Assembly: GCF_025947305.1 (NCBI RefSeq)
Contig: NZ_CP110009.1
Location: 3,265,501-3,329,500, forward strand
Direction: 5' to 3'
Source of the DNA: Flavobacterium sp. N3904
GTDB lineage: Bacteria > Bacteroidota > Bacteroidia > Flavobacteriales > Flavobacteriaceae
DNA: 64,000 nt
Shown: one piece after another, positions 8,666 to 15,326 of the stretch
How the letters are laid out: each line of letters begins with the position of its first letter
Numbering within the stretch: position 1 is the stretch's first letter
Notes under the pieces: model-generated
The model's input: the letters and a program-made list of their open reading frames with translations, nothing else
Told to the model about the DNA's origin: nothing
Database searches by the model: none
Made by a program: the position numbers and the translations under genes

Positions 8666-9460
8666 ATGAATAGTTCTGAAAATACTATAAAAGCAACCTT
8701 TGATAAATCGTATCTGAAAAATATTTTTGAAGACATCGGCAAAGCTACATTGTTTACAACTCGGTTTTTTAAAGAAGTTATAAAACCTCCCTTTGAATTC
8801 AAAGAATTTCTATGGCAGTGCTATGCTATTGGTTATAAATCATTGCCATTGGTAAGTATAACTGGTTTTATAATGGGATTGGTACTTACTATACAATCCC
8901 GACCAACAATGGCCAAATTTGGTGCAGAATCCTGGTTACCCAGCATGGTTGGTCTTTCGTTAATTCGAGAAATTGCTCCTGTAATTACGGCCTTGATTTG
9001 TGCCGGAAAAATTGCATCTGGAATTGGAGCCGAATTGGGTTCTATGAAAGTAACTGAGCAAATTGACGCCATGGAAGTTTCGGCTATAAATCCTTACAAA
9101 TACTTGGTGGTTACCCGAATTATGGCAACTACAATTATGATTCCTATTTTAGTTGTTTTTGCCGACTTTATTGGAGTTTTTGGTGGCTACATAGGATACA
9201 ATATTCATGAAAACATGAATTTTTACCGTTATTTCTCCAATGTGTTAGAACATCTGGAATTTCTGGACATACTGCCCGCTGTACTAAAAACTTTTTTCTT
9301 CGGATTTGCTATTGGTTTTGTTGGCTGCTATAAAGGATTTAATGCTGAGAATGGAACCGAAAGTGTTGGGAAAGCGGCAAACACGGCTGTTGTTGCTGCT
9401 TCGTTGGCCATCTTTATCATTGATATGATTGCCGTACAGATAACCGACTTATTTTACTAA
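8666..9460 (+). CDS. mlaE: MlaE-type ABC transporter permease
   Basis: Inner-membrane permease of the MlaE/YrbE family (about 264 residues) with the family core SITGFIMGLVLTIQ, GLSLIREIAPVITALICAGK and GSMKVTEQIDAMEVSAI and several membrane segments. It should move phospholipid between the inner membrane and the MCE protein. A longer frame begins at TTG 8618, but the ATG at 8666 gives the usual family length and is preferred. The ATPase gene follows four bases after its stop, then the MCE subunit, so these form one transporter operon. Confidence 0.9.
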   Translation: MNSSENTIKATFDKSYLKNIFEDIGKATLFTTRFFKEVIKPPFEFKEFLWQCYAIGYKSLPLVSITGFIMGLVLTIQSRPTMAKFGAESWLPSMVGLSLIREIAPVITALICAGKIASGIGAELGSMKVTEQIDAMEVSAINPYKYLVVTRIMATTIMIPILVVFADFIGVFGGYIGYNIHENMNFYRYFSNVLEHLEFLDILPAVLKTFFFGFAIGFVGCYKGFNAENGTESVGKAANTAVVAASLAIFIIDMIAVQITDLFY

Positions 9461-9464
9461 AATC

Positions 9465-10241
9465 ATGATAAAAACTAAACCATTGAAGGAAAAAAAGACA
9501 ACAACACTTCCATCAGAAACGATCATAGAGCTAAAAAATGTTTGCAAATCATTTGGTGATAATACCGTTCTAAAGGGCGTTAACCTTTCGGTGAAAAAAG
9601 GTGAGAATTTAGTGATTTTAGGACGATCAGGTTCTGGAAAATCAATCACCATAAAATGCGTGGTTGGTTTAATTCATGCTGATGAAGGTGCAATTGCTAT
9701 TTTTGGCACAGATATCACTAAATTAAATAATGCCGGACTAAATGATATCAGAGTTCGAATAGGTTTTCTTTTTCAAAATGGTGCTTTGTACGATTCCATG
9801 ACAGTTAGACAAAATTTAGAATTTACTTTAAAACACCATTCGCCACAAGTATCTTCTACTGAAGTTGATGCAGCAATTCTTGATGCCCTTGAAAGTGTAG
9901 GATTGGAAGAAGCCATTGACAAAATGCCATCCGAATTGTCTGGAGGAATGAAAAAAAGAATAGGTCTGGCAAGGACGCTTATCATTAAGCCAGAAATCAT
10001 ATTATATGACGAACCAACTACGGGATTAGATACCATAACCTCGAGAGAGATTAGCGAACTGATTTTATTTGTACAAAAAAAATACAAAACAACCTCTATT
10101 ATTATCACACATGATATGGCTTGTGCCAAACTAACAGGTAACCGAATTATGATTTTGAATGACGGTGTTATCCATGCCGAAGGTACCTATGAAGAATTAG
10201 AAAAAAGTAAAGACGAATGGGTTCGTTCTTTTTTCATTTAA
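9465..10241 (+). CDS. mlaF: MlaF-type ABC transporter ATPase
   Basis: A 258-residue ATPase with Walker A GRSGSGKS (53-60), Q-loop FLFQNGALYDSMTV, signature LSGGM (158-162) and Walker B IILYDEPTTGLD (178-189), all intact. The GALYDSMTV sequence after the Q-loop is typical of the MlaF branch. It powers lipid transport with the permease just upstream and the MCE-domain protein 19 bases downstream. Confidence 0.92.
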   Translation: MIKTKPLKEKKTTTLPSETIIELKNVCKSFGDNTVLKGVNLSVKKGENLVILGRSGSGKSITIKCVVGLIHADEGAIAIFGTDITKLNNAGLNDIRVRIGFLFQNGALYDSMTVRQNLEFTLKHHSPQVSSTEVDAAILDALESVGLEEAIDKMPSELSGGMKKRIGLARTLIIKPEIILYDEPTTGLDTITSREISELILFVQKKYKTTSIIITHDMACAKLTGNRIMILNDGVIHAEGTYEELEKSKDEWVRSFFI

Positions 10242-10260
10242 TAAATATAACACTCAAATT

Positions 10261-11049
10261 ATGTATAAAGAATCAGGGTTTACTTGGAAACTAGGGATGT
10301 TCGTAGCAATTGGATTAATTCTCTTTATTGGGACTATATATTTTGTTGGAAAACAGAAAAATTTATTTGGCACCACTTTTACTTTACAATCACAATTCAA
10401 AACTGTGACTGGACTAAAAATAGGAAATAATGTTCGTTTTTCAGGAATAAATGTGGGAACCGTAAGTGAGATTGAACTCATTAACGACTCGACTGTCGCA
10501 GTAAAATTAGTAATCAAAGACGAAGTAAGAAAGTTTATAAAAACAGATGCCAAAGCAAGTATTGGTTCCGATGGTTTAATGGGAGATAAAGTACTTACCA
10601 TTTCTCCTGGAACAAAATCAAAAAGTAGCGTAAAAGACAATGCAAGGATTGCTTCAATAAGTGCAATCGAAATAGAAGACATAATGAAGGGCGTAAAAAC
10701 CACAGTTGACAATGCGTCTGTAATTACAGATCAGCTTGCAGAATTTAGTTATAAAATAAATAATGGAAATGGAACACTGTCCAAACTCTTGATGGATGAA
10801 AAAATGGGACAAAAGCTTGATGCCACTTTATCCAATTTAGAGATCGGCACAAAGGGATTTAGCGAAAATATGGACGCCGCAAAACACAACTTTTTACTGA
10901 AAGGCTATTTTAATAAAAAAGAAAAAGCAGCAGCCAAAAAGAAAGAAGAGATTCAAAAAGAAAATGAATCAAAAACCAAAGCTGCAGCAAAAAAACAAGA
11001 GGAGACTCAAAAAGAAAAAGACAAAAAATCCAAAAATGATAATCAGTAA
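10261..11049 (+). CDS. MlaD-type MCE domain protein
   Basis: A 262-residue protein with one N-terminal membrane anchor (about 10-28) and an MCE domain (about 37-115; KTVTGLKIGNNVRFSGINVG, GSDGLMGDKVLTI). The C-terminal 50 residues are a charged Lys/Glu/Ala tail with two copies of a KAAAKKxEExQKE unit, probably helical and possibly a periplasmic spacer. MCE subunits form a ring that carries lipid across the periplasm. It ends the mlaE-mlaF-MCE series. Confidence 0.88.
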   Translation: MYKESGFTWKLGMFVAIGLILFIGTIYFVGKQKNLFGTTFTLQSQFKTVTGLKIGNNVRFSGINVGTVSEIELINDSTVAVKLVIKDEVRKFIKTDAKASIGSDGLMGDKVLTISPGTKSKSSVKDNARIASISAIEIEDIMKGVKTTVDNASVITDQLAEFSYKINNGNGTLSKLLMDEKMGQKLDATLSNLEIGTKGFSENMDAAKHNFLLKGYFNKKEKAAAKKKEEIQKENESKTKAAAKKQEETQKEKDKKSKNDNQ

Positions 11050-11109
11050 ATTATGAAATCTTTATAATTTATAGTATAACAAAACTAAACAGTTTACGTT
11101 TCATCTTTG
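11046..11109 (+). promoter_or_regulatory. Composite stress-type promoter, copy 6
   Basis: GTAAATTATGAAAT at 11046 (overlapping the stop codon of the MCE gene), TATAAC with ATAAC at 11076, 22 bases, ATCTTTG at 11103-11109. One mismatch in the last box, but spacing matches the other copies. The downstream ATG is at 11192, leaving an 75-80 base leader. Confidence 0.6.
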
Positions 11110-11191
11110 CTGTATCAAACCTACAGGAGAACAGAAGTACTTTCTCTATTAAGTAATTAATGTTGTATAAAAGCTTCAAAATTAAAAAACA

Positions 11192-11692
11192 ATGAAAACA
11201 GTAAAACTAATTGCCCTCGTCCTATTCTTATTTGCTTCAACAACAAATCATGCCCAAGTTTCAATTAATGTAAATTTTGGAACGCCACCACAATGGGGAC
11301 CAACAGGGTATTCAGAAGTATCCTATTATTACTTGCCAGATGTGGAATCCTATTATGATATACGTCAAGAACAGTTTATATTTCTCAGTAATGGTGTTTG
11401 GATAAGATCTCATAATTTACCAAATCGCTATAGAAATTATAATTTATACAATGGGTACAAAGTAGTCTTGAATGATTATCATGGAACCAGACCTTATGGA
11501 CATTACAAAGAGCATAAAGTAAAATATTACAAAGGTTATAATGGAGGTCATCAGGAAAACTACAGAGGAGCTTCTCAACATAAAAATGATAACCATGAAA
11601 ATCACAATAATGAAAGTCATGATAATCATGATAATGGAAATCATGATAACGGAAACAAAGGCAATAAAGGTCATAAAAACGGCAAACACTAA
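11192..11692 (+). CDS. Secreted protein with His/Asn/Gly-rich tail
   Basis: A 166-residue protein with a clear signal peptide (about 1-21, ending NHAQ), a Tyr-rich middle part (about 30-125, many YY and YNGYK motifs) and a low-complexity tail (about 129-166) built from His, Asn, Asp, Gly and Lys in HDN/HEN-type units. I do not recognise a named family. The tail could bind metal ions or a charged surface, which is inference. It is the first gene after promoter copy 6 and is followed 11 bases later by a small gene, so it probably heads a three-gene unit. Confidence 0.75.
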   Translation: MKTVKLIALVLFLFASTTNHAQVSINVNFGTPPQWGPTGYSEVSYYYLPDVESYYDIRQEQFIFLSNGVWIRSHNLPNRYRNYNLYNGYKVVLNDYHGTRPYGHYKEHKVKYYKGYNGGHQENYRGASQHKNDNHENHNNESHDNHDNGNHDNGNKGNKGHKNGKH

Positions 11693-11703
11693 TAGCTAAT
11701 GAT

Positions 11704-11922
11704 ATGAAAACCGAAAAAGAACTTAACGAAAAAATCCTGAAGACGACTTTGTTAATAAAAACGGAATATCCCGAATTATCAAAATATCTGCTAGAAATGC
11801 CAGAAACCATTCCAGACGTAAAAAACCCTGAAATGGATATAAAAGTGCTGAAAGAATATCTGAATTCCTTAAAAGAAATTTTAGATAAATATGCACCAAA
11901 TCACAAGATTGATATTTCATAA
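11704..11922 (+). CDS. Small conserved-looking hypothetical protein
   Basis: A 72-residue soluble, helical protein with alternating charged and hydrophobic positions and a central motif PETIPDV. No domain recognised. It sits 11 bases after the His-rich secreted protein and 16 bases before the next gene, so it is probably co-transcribed. Base composition matches the neighbours. Confidence 0.65.
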   Translation: MKTEKELNEKILKTTLLIKTEYPELSKYLLEMPETIPDVKNPEMDIKVLKEYLNSLKEILDKYAPNHKIDIS

Positions 11923-11938
11923 ACTTAATAAAAGAAAA

Positions 11939-12328
11939 ATGAAAACAAGAAAAAAATTAGGCATTTGGATGGATAATTCCATAGCTCACATTATCGAATT
12001 TACTGATCAATGGGAAGAATTGCAAACTATTGAATCCAATTTTACTCATCAAGACAGAGTTAGCAGCCAAAGTAAAAGTGAAAACATAATGCACAATAAA
12101 GAACAGCAATCACAAGCTGAATTCTATAAAAAACTGGAGGACATTATTGTAAAGTATGACACTGTATTGCTTTTTGGTGCAACCAATGCAAAAACAGAAC
12201 TGTTTAATAAGACGCAAAAAGACCATCGGTTTGAAAATACAAAAATTGAGGTTAAAGAAACTGACAAAATGAGTAAAAGTCAACAAATCAGTTTTTTAAC
12301 TGACTATTTTGAGACTGCAAAAGCATAA
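11939..12328 (+). CDS. Small protein with possible eRF1-like/host-attachment-like fold
   Basis: About 129 residues starting MKTRKKLGIWMDNSIAHII; the ATG at 11939 is preferred over an upstream ATG at 11891, which lies inside the previous gene. The pattern of a beta strand with MDNSIAHII, a charged middle and VLLFGATNAKTELFNK followed by KIEVKETDKM resembles small eRF1-domain-2-like proteins seen in Bacteroidota, but this is recalled rather than proven. Likely cytoplasmic. It is the last gene before the terminator at 12386. Confidence 0.6.
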   Translation: MKTRKKLGIWMDNSIAHIIEFTDQWEELQTIESNFTHQDRVSSQSKSENIMHNKEQQSQAEFYKKLEDIIVKYDTVLLFGATNAKTELFNKTQKDHRFENTKIEVKETDKMSKSQQISFLTDYFETAKA

Positions 12329-12385
12329 ATTTCTTTAAAAAAATTAAATTTAAGGCAACGGGAACGTTTGTTAAAAATTTAGGAT

Positions 12386-12416
12386 AAGCCCTGCTATTAA
12401 ATTGGTAGGGCTTTTA
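12386..12416 (+). terminator. Intrinsic terminator
   Basis: Stem 12386-12396 with 12103-like partner 12403-12413 (11 pairs including two G-T), loop TTAAAT, then TTTTAT. Ends the unit started by promoter copy 6, and lies before the iron-permease-like gene. Confidence 0.75.
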
Positions 12417-12440
12417 TATTATTTCTAAAAATAAAATCAC

Positions 12441-12896
12441 ATGAACAAAATATACAGCCATACCGAAAATCTTTTTGAAAAATTAGTTTCGGTTGCAACA
12501 ACAATATTAGGTAATTCCATTTCGTTTATAATAGCATTAGCCTTAGTGCTATTTTGGTGGATTAATAGTTTATTCATAAACAATGACATACATCTTCTTA
12601 TTGGTGATATCATTTTTGGCGTTACTTTCTTGAGTTTATTTATAATCCAAAAATCTTTCAATCGATTCTCAGCTTCTCTACATCTAAAAATAAACGAATT
12701 GGTTTCTTCGCACGAACCTGCAAGCAATTCAGTAATGAACGCCGAAATCAAAACAGAAAGGGAAATCACAGAATTATCAAAAGAGTATTCTGATCTGGCT
12801 GAACAAATTAAAGAGATTGATGAAGAACTAAAAGGAGGCTTTAATAAAGAACTTGACAAAGCTTTGGATGACGAAGAAAATCACATCAAAGACTGA
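12441..12896 (+). CDS. Low-affinity iron permease family membrane protein
   Basis: A 151-residue protein with two membrane segments (about 22-45 and 50-72) and a soluble tail. The segment after the second helix, IIQKSFNRFSASLHLKINELV, followed by a SSHEPASN stretch, fits the low-affinity iron permease family (PF04120). Despite the name, bacterial members have no proven iron transport role. The C-terminal part is a charged coiled-coil-like region ending DDEENHIKD. No copy of the shared promoter lies in front of it. Confidence 0.7.
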   Translation: MNKIYSHTENLFEKLVSVATTILGNSISFIIALALVLFWWINSLFINNDIHLLIGDIIFGVTFLSLFIIQKSFNRFSASLHLKINELVSSHEPASNSVMNAEIKTEREITELSKEYSDLAEQIKEIDEELKGGFNKELDKALDDEENHIKD

Positions 12897-12925
12897 TTAA
12901 GTTGATACATTATAATGTAAAAACC

Positions 12926-12989
12926 GTAAATCATATAACTCTTTACAAGAATTTTGTAACCCTTATATGTCAGAATCAATGCACCTTTG
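12926..12989 (+). promoter_or_regulatory. Composite stress-type promoter, copy 7
   Basis: GTAAATCATATAACT at 12926, TTTTGTAAC with GTAAC at 12956, 22 bases, ACCTTTG at 12983-12989; the CsbD gene starts at 13029. This copy is nearly the consensus at every element. Confidence 0.73.
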
Positions 12990-13028
12990 TAATGTTGTGA
13001 AAATGATTTCACACTTAATTACATCAAA

Positions 13029-13214
13029 ATGAACACAACAGAACTAAAAGGAAACTGGGAAGAACAAAAAGGGAAATTGAAACAAAAATTTGCTGCCTTA
13101 ACAGATAATGATTTATTATTTGCCGAAGGAAAGAAAGAAGAAATGATGGGGAAACTTCAAATCAAATTGGGAAAAACCAAAGAAGAACTTCATAAAATTA
13201 TTCAAGGACTGTAA
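13029..13214 (+). CDS. CsbD family stress protein
   Basis: A 61-residue hydrophilic protein with the CsbD pattern: LKGNWEEQKGKLKQKFAALT near the start and EGKKEEMMGKLQIKLGKT after it. CsbD in Bacillus subtilis is a sigma-B-dependent general stress protein; the molecular function is not known. It is the first gene behind promoter copy 7, and a lipoprotein, a mini-membrane protein and YtxH follow, a set common in stress regulons. Confidence 0.92.
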   Translation: MNTTELKGNWEEQKGKLKQKFAALTDNDLLFAEGKKEEMMGKLQIKLGKTKEELHKIIQGL

Positions 13215-13231
13215 ATAGCAATTAAAGTTGT

Positions 13232-13264
13232 ATCCATTTGATCTCCACATCTGTTTAAATGGAT
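13232..13264 (+). other. Hairpin between the CsbD and lipoprotein genes
   Basis: Perfect 8-bp stem ATCCATTT (13232-13239) / AAATGGAT (13257-13264), followed by ATAATTTTTAT. It could be a weak terminator or an RNA processing/stability element that sets different levels of CsbD and the downstream genes. Confidence 0.5.
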
Positions 13265-13307
13265 ATAATTTTTATCAAAAAAAATTAAAACCATAAATTT
13301 ATTAGAT

Positions 13308-13772
13308 ATGAAAAAATCAATTTTAACCCTTGCTGCAGTAGCTTTTGTAATGGGATCAATCATTACAAGTTGCAAACCAAATACCGAAAAAGTTCAGGAT
13401 GCTCAAGAAAATGTAGACAGTGCAAAAGTTGCTGTAACAGAAGCCGAAGACAATTTGGACGAAGCCAAAAGAGTGGCTACAGATGAAGAATGGCAACAAT
13501 TTAAGGAAGATACCAATGCCAAAATAGAGGAAAACAACGCCAAAATTGCTGAGTTGAAATCGAGCATCAAAAAAACCGGAAATGATATTGATAAAACATA
13601 TCAAAAAAATATCGACGCTATGGAACAAAAAAACAAAGAGCTTAAAATAAAAGTGGATTCCTATAAAAATGATGCCAATAGTGATTGGAAGTCTTTTAAA
13701 AGAGAATTCAACCATGATATGGATCAACTTGGCACAAGTTTGAAAGACTTTGCCGTGAACAATAAAAATTAA
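13308..13772 (+). CDS. Coiled-coil lipoprotein
   Basis: A 154-residue protein with a lipoprotein signal ending in the lipobox ITSC (Cys22), then a long Glu/Lys/Asp-rich helical region (about 25-150) predicted to form a coiled coil, containing repeated VxxAxxNVDxAK-like heptads. It probably stands on the periplasmic face of a membrane. No enzymatic motif is visible. Neighbouring CsbD and YtxH genes point to a stress role. Confidence 0.75.
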   Translation: MKKSILTLAAVAFVMGSIITSCKPNTEKVQDAQENVDSAKVAVTEAEDNLDEAKRVATDEEWQQFKEDTNAKIEENNAKIAELKSSIKKTGNDIDKTYQKNIDAMEQKNKELKIKVDSYKNDANSDWKSFKREFNHDMDQLGTSLKDFAVNNKN

Positions 13773-13821
13773 CAAACAACCAAACAAATTTTATTTCAAT
13801 TAACATTTAAAAACAAAAATC

Positions 13822-13977
13822 ATGAGCAATCTTCTTTATACAATCGCAGTAATACTAGTCATTTTTTGGGCAATCGGATTTTTTGCATACAGTGCAGGAT
13901 CTATCATACATATACTACTTGTAATTGCATTAATCGCAGTAGTTTTAAGAATAATTCAAGGTAGAAAAGTTTTATAA
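13822..13977 (+). CDS. Lmo0937-type mini-membrane protein (51 aa)
   Basis: This short gene starts at ATG 13822 and stops at TAA 13975-13977. The 51-residue product has two hydrophobic segments (about 4-22 and 27-43) joined by YSAGSIIH and ends RIIQGRKVL, matching the Lmo0937 family of tiny membrane proteins, which accompany CsbD and YtxH genes in many Bacteroidota. No function is established. It sits between the lipoprotein (49 bases before) and YtxH (21 bases after). Confidence 0.85.
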   Translation: MSNLLYTIAVILVIFWAIGFFAYSAGSIIHILLVIALIAVVLRIIQGRKVL

Positions 13978-13998
13978 TTAATCATAAAAAATAAAGAC

Positions 13999-14277
13999 AT
14001 GAAAGCAAATAAAATCGCATTAGGAGTTTTGGGTGGTATTGCCACAGGAGCTATATTAGGAATATTGTTTGCACCTGCTAAAGGGTCAGAAACAAGAAAA
14101 AAAATTCAAAAAAAAGGCAATAATTATGCCGATGAATTTAAAGATAAATTAGACAATCTATCTGGAACAATAAAAAGCAATTATGAAAAAATGTTCCAAA
14201 ATGGTAAAGAATTAATTGCAGATGGCAAATCAAAATATGATGATGTCAAAAATGAAATTAAAAAAGGAAGTATTTAA
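13999..14277 (+). CDS. YtxH domain protein
   Basis: A 92-residue protein with one N-terminal Gly/Ala-rich membrane helix (about 5-26) immediately followed by FAPAKGSETRKKI, the YtxH signature, and a soluble helical tail (about 40-92). YtxH is a general stress protein in Bacillus; its biochemical role is unknown. It is the last gene of the csbD unit. Confidence 0.9.
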   Translation: MKANKIALGVLGGIATGAILGILFAPAKGSETRKKIQKKGNNYADEFKDKLDNLSGTIKSNYEKMFQNGKELIADGKSKYDDVKNEIKKGSI

Positions 14278-14336
14278 TTTTTGAATATAATGGCAACAAT
14301 AGGTATAATTTTTTATAAAGATAGGACCTTAATCAA

Positions 14337-14370
14337 GTAACTTCCCAATCATTTGTATTAAGTACTTTTG
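14337..14370 (+). promoter_or_regulatory. Partial composite promoter, copy 8
   Basis: GTAAC at 14337-14341, exactly 22 bases, then ACTTTTG at 14364-14370. The upstream GTRAAT box is not present 30 bases before. It is 165 bases in front of the histidine-kinase-fragment gene, giving a long leader with no other reading frame. Confidence 0.45.
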
Positions 14371-14535
14371 ATAAATCGCTTGCTTCAGATTTTATTAGAC
14401 TCTCAAATTATCATGCCTATTGTTGTTGTTTTATTCAATTTATAAATTAGTTTAAACATTTTTTTTATGATTTGAAGTTCATCACTTTTTTACGTATTCA
14501 GAGAATGTAGATTAAATTTTAAAAACGCAAATTTG

Positions 14536-15099
14536 ATGGATGCAAATAATAAAAATGATTTGATTATTGCCAACAAACAATTGGCATTTCAAAATCAACA
14601 AAAAGATAATAGGATATTGCAATTGGTTACTGATAACAAAAAATTAGTTATTCAAAATGATGAAAATAAAAAGTGCATTACAGAACTAAAAAATAACAAT
14701 AAAAAATTGACGCTTGATTATCTAAAAAACAAAAAATGCCATGAAGATTTGATTATAGTCCATGAAAATCTTATATCACAAAATAAAAATAAAGAGAAAC
14801 AGAGTGCAATATTGTCAAAAACGAATGATAAACTCAAGAATGCAAAAGAAACTCAAAATGGATATATAGAAGGACTTGAGTCAATTTTATTTATGACCTC
14901 ACACAAAATACGTCAACCAATTGCAAATATTCTGGGCTTGTCCTCTTTATTAAATGATGCTAAAAATTCAAATGATGAGACCAAAGTCTTTATCGAATTC
15001 ATAAAACAATCTGCATTGGTACTCGATGTTTATACGCAAGAATTAACAGCTTACACTTTTGATTTAAAAAAGAAAGTATATTTAGAAAACAATAAATAA
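14536..15099 (+). CDS. Coiled coil plus HisKA-like dimerisation domain without ATPase
   Basis: About 187 residues from ATG 14536 (a TTG immediately before it could also serve). Residues 10-108 are a long Lys/Asn/Gln-rich coiled coil with repeating LxxxNKKLxxQN units. Residues 110-175 resemble the dimerisation and phosphoacceptor (DHp) domain of a histidine kinase: FMTSHKIRQPIANILGLSS is a good H-box with His123 as the phosphoacceptor. The catalytic ATPase domain is absent: the stop comes within 64 residues of the His, with a terminator behind it. It has no membrane segment or sensor domain. It could pass phosphate between partners or bind a response regulator or kinase; this is inference. Family membership is clear only for the H-box. 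Confidence 0.7.
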   Translation: MDANNKNDLIIANKQLAFQNQQKDNRILQLVTDNKKLVIQNDENKKCITELKNNNKKLTLDYLKNKKCHEDLIIVHENLISQNKNKEKQSAILSKTNDKLKNAKETQNGYIEGLESILFMTSHKIRQPIANILGLSSLLNDAKNSNDETKVFIEFIKQSALVLDVYTQELTAYTFDLKKKVYLENNK

Positions 15100-15150
15100 A
15101 ATATTAAAGATTAAAAAAAAACATAGAAATTGCTTCGAAAGAGAACTTCA

Positions 15151-15186
15151 AAAGCCGAATTGCACAAAAGCAATTTGGCTTTTTTT
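15151..15186 (+). terminator. Intrinsic terminator
   Basis: 13-pair stem (15151-15163 with 15170-15182, one G-T), loop ACAAAA, then a T run. Ends the HisKA-fragment gene. Confidence 0.88.
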
Positions 15187-15235
15187 ATGTAGTTCTGTCA
15201 ATGAAAACATGATTTTATTTGTAAAATATTTTACT

Positions 15236-15299
15236 GCGAATTATACAACTAATACCTTAAATTATGTAATACACTTTATAAATAATCAATCAACCTTTG
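15236..15299 (+). promoter_or_regulatory. Composite stress-type promoter, copy 9
   Basis: GCGAATTATACAACT at 15236, ATGTAAT with GTAAT at 15266, 22 bases, ACCTTTG at 15293-15299; the ATG of the Ig-like/ice-binding-like lipoprotein is at 15327. This is the last copy seen in the window. Confidence 0.68.
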
Positions 15300-15326
15300 T
15301 GAATTAAATAATCAAATCTAAAAAAA

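Noticed and set aside
11385..11810. Antisense frames across the His-rich gene
   Set aside because: They come from the repetitive His/Asn codons, show hydrophobic nonsense and have no promoter or conserved pattern.
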